NCBI GenBank assembly: GCA_024635925.1 | Contig: JAGXHY010000011.1 | Coordinates: 1 to 63,470, forward strand | Length of the DNA stretch: 63,470 bases | Reading direction: 5' to 3' | Source: Bacillota bacterium | GTDB taxonomy: Bacteria > Bacillota > TC1 | In this document: piece by piece, positions 54,125-63,460 of the stretch | How positions within the stretch are numbered: the first letter of the stretch is position 1 | How the letters are laid out: every line of letters starts with the position of its first letter | Notes under the pieces: model-generated | Database searches by the model: none | Told to the model about the DNA's origin: nothing | The model's input: only the letters and a program-made list of their open reading frames with translations | Position numbers and translations under genes: made by a program

Positions 54125-55848
54125 GCAACCTCACCTTCTTCCATTTGTGATAGAACAATCTCTCTATAAGTAGGGTTGTTGATATAAAGATCTTTATGTT
54201 TACCTAAACCAACAATTTCTCCATTATCTAAAACAATAATCTGATCAGCATCTACAATAGTACTAACTCTTTGAGCGACAATAATAATTAATTTATTAGT
54301 TAACCCATTTCTTAAAGCTTTTCTCAACATTGCATCAGTTTTATAATCCAACGCTGAAAAACTATCATCAAAAATAAATATTTCTGGGTCTCTTGCAATT
54401 GCACGGGCAATAGAAAGTCTTTGTTTTTGGCCACCAGATATATCTGAACCACCTTGGGCAATTTGAGTGTCATATCCATCAACAAGTTTATTAATAAACT
54501 CTTCAGCTTGGGCAATCTTTGCAGCTTTTTTCACTTCTTCATCAGTTGCAGTATCTTTTCCGTAGCGAATATTTTCATATACTGTTCCGCTAAATATAAC
54601 TGGTTTTTGTGGAACTAGCGCAATTTTTTCTCTTAATTCTTTGAGATTATATGATCTTACATCAAGTCCATCAACAAGAATATACCCGCTTTCTATATCA
54701 TAAAATCTAGGAATAAGGTCAATTAATGTTGACTTACCAGAACCTGTTCCTCCTATTATAGCAATAACATCACCACTTCTTCCTTTAAAACTAATGTCTC
54801 TCAAGACTGGTTCTTGTGCACCGGCGTATCTGAAAGTTACATTATTAAATTCTAATGTAGCCTCTTTAACTTTTGGTGTTGGTTTCATATCCATAGGATT
54901 AGTAACAGTATTTTTGCTAGCAAGTACTTCAGCAATTCTGTTTGCAGAAACTTGAGCTCTAGGGACAAAAGTGAAGACCATAGCCATCATTAAAAAGCCG
55001 AATAATATTTGCATAACATATTGCATGAAAGCCATAATAGAACCTATTTCTACTCCTGAGGACTGGATTTGATGACTTCCAACCCATAATATTAAAATGG
55101 CACTAGCATTCATTATAAACATCATACTAGGAATTAGAAAAACCATAATTCGAGCTATTTGTAATGTTGTTTTAGCCAAATCTTTATTTGCAACTTCAAA
55201 TCTATCTAATTCAATTTTACTTTTATTAAAGGCTTTGATTACTCTTAAACCAGTTAAATATTCTCTTAGTACTAATGTTAATGTATCTAGTTTCTTTTGT
55301 AAGACCTTAAATTTTGGAACTACTAAAAATAAAGCTGAACCGATAATAATTACCAATAAAGCTAAAACTAAAAAGATAATATATGATAGTGTAGGAGCTT
55401 CATAGACAGCCATAATTATGCCACCTATTCCCATTAAGGGTGCCATAACCAACATTCTAGATATTACAACAAATTGTTGTAATTGAGTAATATCATTTGT
55501 AGATCTAGTAACTAAAGTTGAAGTTCCGAAACTACCCATTTGTTCTATTGAAGCGTAGGATAATTTAGTGAAAATTGCTTTTCTTAAATCAACACCAAAA
55601 CCAGCTGATACTCTAGCCAGTAAAAAACTTGCTGCAACAACAGAGATACCACTAATAAAAGTCATAATCAACATATAGAAACCAGTTCTCCAAATGTAAC
55701 TGATATTGTTAACCATTACTCCGTTATTGATAATATCAGACATTAATCTGGGTAATGTAAGGTTGGACATAACTTGCACAAATATTAAGACTACAGCAAG
55801 AATCAAGGGAAAAGTATGCTTTTTTATAAACCCTAATAATTTAATCAT
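54121..55848 (-). CDS. heterodimeric ABC exporter, subunit with degenerate ATPase site
   Basis: 575-residue transmembrane-ATPase half transporter. Walker A G-G-T-G-S-G-K-S-T and signature I-S-G-G-Q-K-Q-R are normal, but the Walker B end is F-D-D-S-F-S (catalytic Glu replaced by Asp) and the H-loop His is Gln (A-Q-R-V-S-T). These changes mark the non-catalytic site of heterodimers such as TM287/288 and BmrCD. It overlaps the MarR gene by 8 bp and the partner by 4 bp. Confidence 0.92.
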   Translation of the reverse strand: MIKLLGFIKKHTFPLILAVVLIFVQVMSNLTLPRLMSDIINNGVMVNNISYIWRTGFYMLIMTFISGISVVAASFLLARVSAGFGVDLRKAIFTKLSYASIEQMGSFGTSTLVTRSTNDITQLQQFVVISRMLVMAPLMGIGGIIMAVYEAPTLSYIIFLVLALLVIIIGSALFLVVPKFKVLQKKLDTLTLVLREYLTGLRVIKAFNKSKIELDRFEVANKDLAKTTLQIARIMVFLIPSMMFIMNASAILILWVGSHQIQSSGVEIGSIMAFMQYVMQILFGFLMMAMVFTFVPRAQVSANRIAEVLASKNTVTNPMDMKPTPKVKEATLEFNNVTFRYAGAQEPVLRDISFKGRSGDVIAIIGGTGSGKSTLIDLIPRFYDIESGYILVDGLDVRSYNLKELREKIALVPQKPVIFSGTVYENIRYGKDTATDEEVKKAAKIAQAEEFINKLVDGYDTQIAQGGSDISGGQKQRLSIARAIARDPEIFIFDDSFSALDYKTDAMLRKALRNGLTNKLIIIVAQRVSTIVDADQIIVLDNGEIVGLGKHKDLYINNPTYREIVLSQMEEGEVA

Positions 55849-56299
55849 TGGTTTTATTCATCCTTTCTCCAAGGTCAATTATATCTTCTAATACATCAAT
55901 AAAAATAGATATTTTCTCTTGCCCAACATTTTCTATAAATTTACAACTTAGATTAATTAAAGATTGATGATGTTCTTCAACCAATTTTAGACCAGTAGGA
56001 GTTATCTTAACTCTAATTATTCTTCTATCTTTTTTATCAACAGTTCTAGATACTAAATTTTTATCTTCTAAAAAATTGATAGATTGGGTAACACCAGAAG
56101 CTGTATGTTTGATAAGTTCACTAATATGACTTACAGTAATTCCCATAGCCTCATTATTTCCTTGATGATATATTAAATGCAACATACCAATTTGACCTTG
56201 CGTTAGTTCACTTTTTTGACTATTATGAAAATTACTTTTTTTAAATTTCCTAAGAGTGTCCATTAATTTTATAGCTAACTCATTTTTTTCTTCTAACAT
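55841..56299 (-). CDS. MarR-family transcriptional regulator
   Basis: 152-residue winged-helix repressor-type protein. The DNA-recognition part (about 50-95) reads T-V-S-H-I-S-E-L-I-K-H-T-A-S-G-V-T-Q-S-I-N, and D-K-K-D-R-R lies in the wing. It starts the operon with the two exporter genes, so it most likely represses that operon and senses a compound the pump expels. The ligand is unknown. Palindromes overlap its promoter. Confidence 0.92.
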   Translation of the reverse strand: MLEEKNELAIKLMDTLRKFKKSNFHNSQKSELTQGQIGMLHLIYHQGNNEAMGITVSHISELIKHTASGVTQSINFLEDKNLVSRTVDKKDRRIIRVKITPTGLKLVEEHHQSLINLSCKFIENVGQEKISIFIDVLEDIIDLGERMNKTND

Positions 56300-56319
56300 T
56301 TAAAATACCTCATTTCATT

Positions 56320-56377
56320 AAGTAACTTAATAGTTAAGTTACTTAACTATTATATTTAAATTAAGGAATTAAGTCAA
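56320..56377 (-). promoter_or_regulatory. promoter and operator of the MarR-exporter operon
   Basis: On the minus strand TTGACT (56372-56377), a 17-base spacer and TATAAT (56349-56354). Overlapping palindromes cover the -10 and start: a perfect 25-bp one at 56328-56352 (12-base arms) and AAGTAACTTAA-TAG-TTAAGTTACTT at 56320-56344. This fits autorepression by the MarR product. Confidence 0.75.
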
Positions 56378-56457
56378 TATAATTTCAACTAATCTAATGA
56401 TAAATCATTTGAAATAGTATAAAATTAGTATACTCAATAAAATACAAAGGAGTTATT

Positions 56458-56961
56458 ATGGGTTTTTTCAGAAATCAAGATGTAAAATTCTTAATATTTT
56501 TTAATAAAAGACTTTATAATAAATATTTACAAAAGTTTTTCGTTGCTTATACAGAATTTGGTGGAATAGCATTTTATTCTATGTTAATCTTTTATTTATT
56601 AATTGTGTATAAGCCACTTGGTGTGGAATTATTAGTCAATATTTTTATATCACAATTTATAGTTCATAGTATTAAGTTTATTATTAATAGACCTCGTCCA
56701 TATGTTACTTATGAAGAGGTTATTATAAGAAAGGAATCTAAAGATATTAATTCCTTTCCATCAGCCCATACGGCTTCATCATTAATGGCAGCATTAACCT
56801 TCAACTCAATTTTTCCAGGGTTTGCCTTTATACTTTTTCCAGCAGCAATTTTAGTAGGTTTTTCAAGAATATACCTTGGATACCATTATCCAAGCGATGT
56901 ATTAGGAAGTATGGCTATAACTATTATTACATTTCTAATAATAATGATATTTAGATTTTAA
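56458..56961 (+). CDS. PAP2-family membrane phosphatase
   Basis: 167-residue membrane phosphatase. The three PAP2 motifs are clear: K-x4-R-P (Lys73, Arg78), P-S-A-H-T (101-105) and S-R-x5-H-x3-D (Arg137, His143, Asp147). About five helices. It may act on undecaprenyl pyrophosphate or phosphatidate; the motifs do not decide. SD AAAGGAG precedes ATG. No terminator lies between its stop and the orphan riboswitch promoter. Confidence 0.9.
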   Translation: MGFFRNQDVKFLIFFNKRLYNKYLQKFFVAYTEFGGIAFYSMLIFYLLIVYKPLGVELLVNIFISQFIVHSIKFIINRPRPYVTYEEVIIRKESKDINSFPSAHTASSLMAALTFNSIFPGFAFILFPAAILVGFSRIYLGYHYPSDVLGSMAITIITFLIIMIFRF

Positions 56962-56979
56962 AATAATTTATAAAACTTG

Positions 56980-57008
56980 TTGACTTAGTTGAAAATATGT
57001 TGTATTAT
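56980..57008 (+). promoter_or_regulatory. promoter of the orphan riboswitch RNA
   Basis: TTGACT (56980-56985), a 17-base spacer and TATTAT (57003-57008), about 24 bases before the aptamer. Confidence 0.75.
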
Positions 57009-57031
57009 ACAAATAACACAATTAAATCATA

Positions 57032-57145
57032 CTTTTTGTATATGTCGAAGATATGGTTCGGCGTTTCTACAGGATCCGTAAATATCCTACTACAAGAATT
57101 ACTCTTTAAATTTTGAGTAGTTTTTGTAGCAGGATATTTCTTTTT
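57032..57145 (+). ncRNA. purine (guanine-type) riboswitch with terminator, no downstream gene
   Basis: P1 pairs 57033-57040 with 57091-57098. P2 is 57044-57049/57057-57062 around loop GATATGG. J2/3 is GTTTCTAC (57063-57070). P3 is 57071-57075/57084-57088 around CCGTAAA. J3/1 is A-C, with C57090 in the position of xpt C74, which pairs with guanine. The L2 GG and L3 CC of the kissing loops are kept. J1/2 is one base shorter than usual (T-A-T). The terminator uses 57080-57104 as its 5' arm and 57115-57139 as its 3' arm, then CTTTTT. It shares P3 and P1 3' strands, so ligand binding should block termination (ON switch). No open frame follows on this strand. Confidence 0.87.
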
Positions 57146-57179
57146 GAAATATTTTAAAGGTATGTCACAGTCCAAATTG

Positions 57180-57223
57180 CAAAGAAAAATAACCACTCGG
57201 CCATAAGTGGTTATTTTTCTTTG
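57180..57223. terminator. bidirectional terminator after lysophospholipase and riboswitch RNA
   Basis: 18-bp stem (57180-57197 and 57206-57223) with T and A tracts. The lysophospholipase stop codon (57211-57213) is inside the right arm. Confidence 0.9.
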
Positions 57224-58053
57224 TCTAAAAAGGCAGTACTTAAAATAAAATCCCAAGCTGTAGAAAGTATTTTATGTCTTTCAAGTTCATTATGAAGCTC
57301 ATGGTACATATTAGGCCATTTAATATATTCAACAATATCTTTATTATTATCTGAAAATAATTCTATTGATTTAAGGTCTATCACATTATCTAATGCAGCT
57401 GACATTAATAAAGTTGGGGTTTTGAGTAGAAAGGGGTTATTTAAAATATATAAACCTGATTCCATAACACCCCTCGCCATTGTAGTAGATATATAGTTAT
57501 GATAAAGACCAGATACATTTACATCTTTTAAATGATCTCTATCATGAGAAAGAGTACCTATTTTAGCTTTGACTCTAAAGTTTGGTCCAAATATTTTTTG
57601 TAATAATTTGACAAGGTAGATTGGTGTTTCCTTATATAACTTTAACCAAGGGCTTGAAATGATACTTGATGTAATTTTATGTGCATCTCTAGTCATTAAA
57701 TATTTTAAAGCTATATTCCCCCCCATACTGTGCCCATATATTACAATTGGTTCACTAGGATAATCTAATTTTATAGTCTCTAAAATTAGGTCAATATCAT
57801 CTAAAAAAGAATCATAAGAATTTATCACACCTCTTTGTCCTGGTGTTAGACCATGACCTCTTTGATCATGAATATAAAAAGCTCCACCTTGCTGAGTAAA
57901 ATACTCAGCTACTTTTTTATAACGTTCCCCAAATTCTCCAAATCCATGTACACCTAAAATAATAACTTTAGCTTTCAAAATATCGGGAGTATAAATATTT
58001 AAATTTAATTTTTTATTATCTTTTGTTTGGAGTTTAAGTGATTTTTCTTTCAT
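57211..58053 (-). CDS. alpha/beta hydrolase (lysophospholipase / monoacylglycerol lipase-like)
   Basis: 280-residue serine hydrolase. The nucleophile elbow is G-H-S-M-G-G with Ser109; G-V-H-G-F-G-E (oxyanion region) is near residue 34 and D-Q-R-G-H-G follows the second strand. Catalytic Asp and His are expected near D-N-V-I-D and M-Y-H-E-L. No signal peptide. The family hydrolyses lysophospholipids or monoacylglycerol. It is convergent with the orphan riboswitch RNA, and its 3' end overlaps any readthrough RNA. Confidence 0.85.
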   Translation of the reverse strand: MKEKSLKLQTKDNKKLNLNIYTPDILKAKVIILGVHGFGEFGERYKKVAEYFTQQGGAFYIHDQRGHGLTPGQRGVINSYDSFLDDIDLILETIKLDYPSEPIVIYGHSMGGNIALKYLMTRDAHKITSSIISSPWLKLYKETPIYLVKLLQKIFGPNFRVKAKIGTLSHDRDHLKDVNVSGLYHNYISTTMARGVMESGLYILNNPFLLKTPTLLMSAALDNVIDLKSIELFSDNNKDIVEYIKWPNMYHELHNELERHKILSTAWDFILSTAFLDKEK

Positions 58054-58099
58054 TATGATAGCTCCTTATTTTAATTGATTTAATTATATCAATTCAGCG

Positions 58100-58146
58100 A
58101 GTAAAGACTAGTGATTCTTTACTAAAAAGTCGAATTTTGTTATAAT
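58100..58146 (+). promoter_or_regulatory. dapF promoter region with inverted repeat
   Basis: TATAAT at 58141-58146. An inverted repeat AGTAAAGA/TCTTTACT (58100-58107 and 58116-58123) overlaps the place of the -35 box. The regulator is unknown. Confidence 0.4.
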
Positions 58147-58186
58147 TTTATAGTATATACATTAAGAAAGAAGGATAAAAGAGAAT

Positions 58187-59023
58187 ATGTTAAAATTTAC
58201 TAAAATGCATGGTCTTGGAAATGATTATATCTACATTAATGGATTTAAAGAACAAATAAAAGATCCAGGTGATTTATCAATAAAGATAAGCGACAGACAT
58301 TTTGGCATAGGTTCAGATGGTATAGTATTGATTTTACCATCACAAACTTGTGATTTTAGAATGAGAATGTTTAATAATGATGGAACAGAAGCAGAAATGT
58401 GCGGTAATGCCAGTAGATGTGTGGCAAAATACGTATATGACTTTGGCTTGACAGATAAGGAAGAAATAACACTTGAAACCTTAGCAGGAGTTAAAGTACT
58501 TAAGATGGAAGTTATTGCTGGAAAAGTTGAAAGAGTTACAGTAAATATGGGACCACCAATTCTAAGCACAAAGGAGATACCTGCTATATTTCCAAAGGAT
58601 AGGGTTGTAGGTGAGCCTATTGATGTTGATGGAGATGTATATAAAGTTACTTGTGTATCAATGGGTAATCCTCATGCAATAACATTTGTAGAAGATTTAG
58701 AGGTATTTGATGTTCATGGTGTTGGTGTTAAAATAGAAAACCATAAAATGTTTCCAAAAAGAATTAACGCAGAATTTGCTCAGATTATTGATAGGAAAAC
58801 AATAAAAATGAGAGTTTGGGAAAGAGGTTCAGGTGAGACTTTAGCTTGTGGAACAGGTGCTAGTGCAACCTTAGTTGCAGCAGTACTAAATAAGCTTACA
58901 GATAGAAAAGCCAAACTAATACTATTAGGCGGAGATTTAGATATAGAATGGAATGAAAAAAACAATAATGTTTATATGACAGGACCTGCAACAACAGTTT
59001 TTCAAGGAGAAATAGAAATTTAA
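58187..59023 (+). CDS. dapF: diaminopimelate epimerase
   Basis: 278-residue cofactor-free epimerase turning LL- into meso-diaminopimelate. The two catalytic Cys are Cys72 (E-M-C-G-N-A-S-R) and Cys221 (L-A-C-G-T-G-A-S). The start K-M-H-G-L-G-N-D-Y is typical. It lies 11 bp before dapL, the preceding enzyme of the same pathway, giving lysine and peptidoglycan precursors. Confidence 0.97.
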   Translation: MLKFTKMHGLGNDYIYINGFKEQIKDPGDLSIKISDRHFGIGSDGIVLILPSQTCDFRMRMFNNDGTEAEMCGNASRCVAKYVYDFGLTDKEEITLETLAGVKVLKMEVIAGKVERVTVNMGPPILSTKEIPAIFPKDRVVGEPIDVDGDVYKVTCVSMGNPHAITFVEDLEVFDVHGVGVKIENHKMFPKRINAEFAQIIDRKTIKMRVWERGSGETLACGTGASATLVAAVLNKLTDRKAKLILLGGDLDIEWNEKNNNVYMTGPATTVFQGEIEI

Positions 59024-59034
59024 GGAGTGAAGAA

Positions 59035-60237
59035 ATGATTAAAGTTAATGAGAATTTTTTAAAAATTAAAAACAACTATTTATTTTCAGATATTGCTAAA
59101 AGGGTTAATACCTTTACAAGTGATAATCAAGATAAAAAGATTATTAAACTGGGAATTGGTGATGTTACTAGACCTTTAAGCCCAACTATTATTACATCTT
59201 TACATAGTGCTGTTGATGAAATGGGCAATATTGAGACATTTAAAGGTTACGGACCAGAACTTGGTTATGATTTTCTAATAAGTTCAATAATTGAAAATGA
59301 GTTTAACCCAAGGGGCGTTGAGCTAGATAAAGATGAAATCTTTGTTAGTGATGGTTCTAAATCAGATACTGGTAATATTGGTGATATTCTAGCCGTTGAT
59401 AATAAGGTGGCAATCACCGATCCTGTGTATCCTGTATACTTAGATACTAATATAATGGCTGGTAGAGAAAACATAACTTACTTACCTTGTAATAAAGAAA
59501 ATAATTTTGTACCAGCATTACCAGAGAACAAGGTTGATATAATTTATCTTTGTCTTCCAAATAATCCTACAGGTACAGTTTTAAATAAAGAACAGTTAAA
59601 GGTCTGGGTAGATTATGCTAAAGAAAATAAATCAATAATACTTTTTGATGCTGCTTATGAAGCATTTATTACAGAAGAAAATATTCCTCATAGCATTTAT
59701 GAAATACCAGGTGCTAAAGAAGTAGCCATAGAATTTAGAAGCTTTTCTAAAAAAGCAGGTTTCACTGGAACAAGATGTGCCTATACAGTAATACCAAAAG
59801 AGCTAAAGGGTTTTACAACAAAAGGTGAAGAAGTTTCAATAAATAAATTATGGAATAGAAGACATTCAACAAAATTTAATGGAGTTTCTTATATTATTCA
59901 AAAGGCCGCAGCAAGTGTTTACTCTGAAAGTGGCAAGAAAGAAATTGCAGATACAATAAATTACTATATGGAAAATGCCAAAATAATCAAAGCTGGATTA
60001 GGAGAAGTTGGTATAGAAACATTTGGTGGTGTTAATGCACCATACATCTGGTTAAAAACTCCAAATGCTATACCATCATGGGACTTTTTTGATATTCTAC
60101 TAAATCAGTTGAACATTGTTGGTACTCCTGGTGTTGGTTTTGGACAAAATGGTGAAGGATACTTTAGATTAACTGCTTTTGGTAGCAGAGATAATACAAT
60201 TGAGGCTATGGAAAGATTTAAAAAGCTTTCTTTATAG
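59035..60237 (+). CDS. dapL: LL-diaminopimelate aminotransferase
   Basis: 400-residue PLP aminotransferase that makes LL-diaminopimelate directly from tetrahydrodipicolinate. The PLP Lys239 is in [12 protein letters not shown]. The G-I-G-D-V-T-R-P-L segment (40-48) and the G-Y-G-P-E-L-G-Y block are DapL signatures and separate it from other class I aminotransferases. AGGAG precedes ATG. The DapL route bypasses the acylated intermediates. Confidence 0.95.
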   Translation: MIKVNENFLKIKNNYLFSDIAKRVNTFTSDNQDKKIIKLGIGDVTRPLSPTIITSLHSAVDEMGNIETFKGYGPELGYDFLISSIIENEFNPRGVELDKDEIFVSDGSKSDTGNIGDILAVDNKVAITDPVYPVYLDTNIMAGRENITYLPCNKENNFVPALPENKVDIIYLCLPNNPTGTVLNKEQLKVWVDYAKENKSIILFDAAYEAFITEENIPHSIYEIPGAKEVAIEFRSFSKKAGFTGTRCAYTVIPKELKGFTTKGEEVSINKLWNRRHSTKFNGVSYIIQKAAASVYSESGKKEIADTINYYMENAKIIKAGLGEVGIETFGGVNAPYIWLKTPNAIPSWDFFDILLNQLNIVGTPGVGFGQNGEGYFRLTAFGSRDNTIEAMERFKKLSL

Positions 60238-60248
60238 AAAGGCACTAA

Positions 60249-61421
60249 ATGTTAAAATTCCTAATTAAAATCTTTATTAAAGATAAGGATAATGTGCAGA
60301 ATAATAAGGTTAGAGAAAGTTATGGACTATTAACAGCTATAATTGGTATAGTTAGTAATTTATTCCTAGTTGGTTTAAAGGTAACAATAGGAATTTTGAT
60401 TAATAGCCTAGCTGTTATTGCAGATGGATTTAATAATCTTTCAGATACGATTTCTTCAGTTGTTTCATTAGTTAGTTTTAAGATTTCTAATAAACCACCT
60501 GATAAAGACCATCCTTTTGGGCATGGAAGAATAGAACATATTTCTGCATTAGTTGTTTCCTTTCTAATATTATTAGTTAGTTATGAGATTTTAAAACAAT
60601 CTATTGGAAATATATTAAATCCTGAAACATTAGAATTTAATCCCTTGTTGATAGGTTTTTTAGTATTATCTGTTTTTATCAAGATTTGGCAGATGCTTGT
60701 AAATAAGCGTATTGGGAAACAGATTAATTCAGAGACTTTAATTGCAACGGGAATAGATAGTAGAAATGATGCGTTAATAACTAGTGGTATGATTATAGCT
60801 ATTATTATTTCATTTTTCTTCAAAATAAATATTGATGGTTATATAAGTTTAATAATTGGTCTTTTTATACTCTACAGTGGTTTTACTATTGGCAAGGATG
60901 TAATATCCACTTTATTAGGTAAACCTATTAAAAAAGAAGATGCGGATAGAATAAAAGCTGCTGTTTTAAAGTATGATGGTATTTTAGGAGTTCATGATTT
61001 AATCAGTCATACGTATGGACCTACCTATAGTATGGTTTCTATTCATGCGGAAGTTGCTGAGTATGTTTCAATTGAAATTTCTCATGAATTAATTGATAAG
61101 ATTGAACGTGAGGTAGGGGAAGAGCTAGGATTATTTCTAGTTATTCATATGGATCCTGTGATAATGAGTGACGAACGCTTAGACAAATTAAAAGAGGTTG
61201 TAAACGAGGTTTTGACTAATTTTGATAGAGAGATTTCATCCCATGATTTTAGATTGGTTGACGGTCAAGATCAAATAAATTTTATTTTTGACCTTGAACT
61301 CCCAATTAATTTTGATGAAGAAATTAAAACTACAATAGAAGAGAAGTTAATTGAAGAAATTAAGAAAGTAGACTTAAGATATAATTTAGTTGTTAATATG
61401 GATTACAGCTATATAAGTTAA
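60249..61421 (+). CDS. cation diffusion facilitator family transporter
   Basis: 390-residue CDF exporter. Six helices (about 25-220) carry the H/D-type metal sites: D-G-F-N-N-L-S-D in helix 2 and D-H-P-F-G-H-G-R in the loop. The C-terminal cytoplasmic region (about 220-390) is longer than in basic CDF proteins (about 300 residues). It may contain two ferredoxin-like parts, the second starting near E-V-L-T-N-F. Metal (Zn, Fe or Mn) is not decided by these motifs. It starts 12 bp after dapL and is probably co-transcribed with dapF-dapL. Confidence 0.88.
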   Translation: MLKFLIKIFIKDKDNVQNNKVRESYGLLTAIIGIVSNLFLVGLKVTIGILINSLAVIADGFNNLSDTISSVVSLVSFKISNKPPDKDHPFGHGRIEHISALVVSFLILLVSYEILKQSIGNILNPETLEFNPLLIGFLVLSVFIKIWQMLVNKRIGKQINSETLIATGIDSRNDALITSGMIIAIIISFFFKINIDGYISLIIGLFILYSGFTIGKDVISTLLGKPIKKEDADRIKAAVLKYDGILGVHDLISHTYGPTYSMVSIHAEVAEYVSIEISHELIDKIEREVGEELGLFLVIHMDPVIMSDERLDKLKEVVNEVLTNFDREISSHDFRLVDGQDQINFIFDLELPINFDEEIKTTIEEKLIEEIKKVDLRYNLVVNMDYSYIS

Positions 61422-61425
61422 TAAA

Positions 61426-61471
61426 AAAAAGAACAGAAATTGCAGTACAAAATGCAATTTCTGTTCTTTTT
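61426..61471. terminator. bidirectional terminator
   Basis: Perfect 19-bp stem (61426-61444 and 61453-61471) with an 8-base loop and A5/T5 ends, between convergent CDF and typA genes. Confidence 0.93.
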
Positions 61472-61503
61472 ATAAATAATATTAAATTTCAATTATTAAA
61501 TTT

Positions 61504-63318
61504 TTATGATTTATTCTTTTTATTAACACTTTTAGCTCTTAAGTTATTATCAAGAATTTTCTTTCTTATTCTAATACTTTTAGGAGTTATTTCTACTAAT
61601 TCATCGTCTTCAATCATTTCAATTGATTGTTCCAGTGAAAGAGATCTTGGTGGACTTAATTTTAAAGCCTCATCAGCACCTGAAGAACGCATATTAGATA
61701 AATGTTTTTGTTTGCAAATATTAATAGCAATATCTTCACCTCGAGAATTTTCTCCAACGACCATTCCTTGGTAAATCTTAACACCAGAGCCTATAAATAG
61801 GGTTCCTCTGTCTTGCGCATTAAATAAGCCATAGTCAGTAGAGGTACCTGATTCAAAAGCAACCAGCACACCTTTTTTCCTAGTTTGAATTTCACCTTTA
61901 GCAGGTTCATAACCAACAAAGATATGATTTAAAATACCATTACCTTTAGTATCAGTTAAAAACTCACCACCATAACCAATTAAGCTTCTTGAAGGTATAA
62001 TGAATTCTAATCTAGTATAACCTTTATTACCTATACTCATATTTTTAAGCTCAGCTTTTCTAAGACCTAATTTTTCCATAACAACACCCATGAATTCTTC
62101 AGGAATATCAACAATTAATTCTTCCATAGGCTCGTGTTTAACTCCATTAATATCTTTAAAGATGATTGCAGGCTTAGAAACCATAAATTCAAAACCTTCA
62201 CGCCTCATTGTCTCAATAAGAATGGAAAGATGTAATTCACCACGTCCTGAAACTTTAAAGCTCTCTTTTGAGTCAGTTTCTTCAACTCTTAAACTTAAGT
62301 TAGTTTGTACTTCTTTATCTAGTCGGTCTTTTAAGTGTCTTGAAGTAACAAAATTACCTTCTAGTCCAGCAAATGGACCATTGTTAACTAAGAAAGTCAT
62401 TGAAACTGTAGGAGCATCAATATCTGTAAAATCAACAGGCATAAAGTTATTAGTTTCACCAATAGTTTCACCAATATTTATATCACCAAGTCCTGAAATA
62501 GCAATAATATCACCAGGATCCCCACTATCTACTTCGGCTTTATCCAATCCATTAAAGGTAAATATTTTACCTATTTTTGAAATTCTATTATCATCGGCTG
62601 TACCTACAGTTATGGACATACCTTTTTTTGGCCTGCCCTGGCTGACTCTACCTAATGCCAAACGGCCTAAGTATTCATTACCTTCAATATTAGAAATAAG
62701 TATTTGCAATGGTTCATCTTCATGAGAAGAAGCTGGTTCAATAGTATTAATTATTGTTTCAAATAAAGGCTTCATATCAGTACCAGTTTTTTCTAAATCC
62801 ATTGTTGCAATACCTTTTTTGGCTGAGGTAAAAACAACAGGAAATTCTAGTTGATTATCGTTTGCTTCAAGTTCGATAAATAAATCAATAACCTTGTCAA
62901 TACTTTCTAGTGGTGAAGAACCAGGTCTATCGATTTTATTAATCACTACAATTGGTTTAAGGTTGGCCTGTAAAGCTTTAGAAAGAACAAATCTAGTTTG
63001 TGGCATAGGTCCTTCAAAGGCATCTACTAATAAAAGTATGCCATCTACCATAGACAATACTCTTTCAACCTCTCCACCAAAGTCAGCGTGACCAGGTGTG
63101 TCAACAATATTGATTTTTATATCTCCATAGTTAATAGAGGTATTTTTCGAAAGTATTGTTATACCTCTTTCTTTTTCTAATTCATTTGAATCCATAACTC
63201 TTTCATCAACTACTTGTCTTTCTGTAAAAGTACCGGATTGTTTTAATAGTTCGTCTACCAAAGTAGTCTTGCCGTGGTCAACGTGAGCCACAATAGCAAT
63301 ATTGATTATTTTTTTCAT
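61504..63318 (-). CDS. typA: ribosome-associated GTPase TypA/BipA
   Basis: 604-residue translational GTPase. G domain: A-H-V-D-H-G-K-T-T (11-19), D-T-P-G-H-A-D and N-K-I-D-R-P. EF-G-like domains and the TypA-specific C-terminal domain follow ([20 protein letters not shown]). It acts in ribosome assembly and stress or cold growth. AAGGAG precedes ATG. It is downstream of tRNA-Phe with a terminator between them. Confidence 0.96.
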   Translation of the reverse strand: MKKIINIAIVAHVDHGKTTLVDELLKQSGTFTERQVVDERVMDSNELEKERGITILSKNTSINYGDIKINIVDTPGHADFGGEVERVLSMVDGILLLVDAFEGPMPQTRFVLSKALQANLKPIVVINKIDRPGSSPLESIDKVIDLFIELEANDNQLEFPVVFTSAKKGIATMDLEKTGTDMKPLFETIINTIEPASSHEDEPLQILISNIEGNEYLGRLALGRVSQGRPKKGMSITVGTADDNRISKIGKIFTFNGLDKAEVDSGDPGDIIAISGLGDINIGETIGETNNFMPVDFTDIDAPTVSMTFLVNNGPFAGLEGNFVTSRHLKDRLDKEVQTNLSLRVEETDSKESFKVSGRGELHLSILIETMRREGFEFMVSKPAIIFKDINGVKHEPMEELIVDIPEEFMGVVMEKLGLRKAELKNMSIGNKGYTRLEFIIPSRSLIGYGGEFLTDTKGNGILNHIFVGYEPAKGEIQTRKKGVLVAFESGTSTDYGLFNAQDRGTLFIGSGVKIYQGMVVGENSRGEDIAINICKQKHLSNMRSSGADEALKLSPPRSLSLEQSIEMIEDDELVEITPKSIRIRKKILDNNLRAKSVNKKNKS

Positions 63319-63344
63319 TTTATCTCCTTAATTTTACCTTTTCA

Positions 63345-63375
63345 CAAAAAAAGCCTTTAACTTAAGTTAAAGGCT
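63345..63375 (-). terminator. terminator after tRNA-Phe
   Basis: A perfect palindrome AGCCTTTAACTT with its complement (63352-63375), followed on the minus strand by T7. Confidence 0.9.
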
Positions 63376-63379
63376 AACT

Positions 63380-63455
<76 letters not shown>

Positions 63456-63460
63456 AATCT

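Noticed and set aside
57146-57180. Short frame starting at ATG 57161 after the riboswitch terminator
   Set aside because: Only 14 codons, the possible ribosome site is too close to the ATG, and it ends inside the next terminator.
57005-57256. 83-codon minus-strand open frame
   Set aside because: It is antisense to the riboswitch and overlaps the end of the lysophospholipase gene; no ribosome site.
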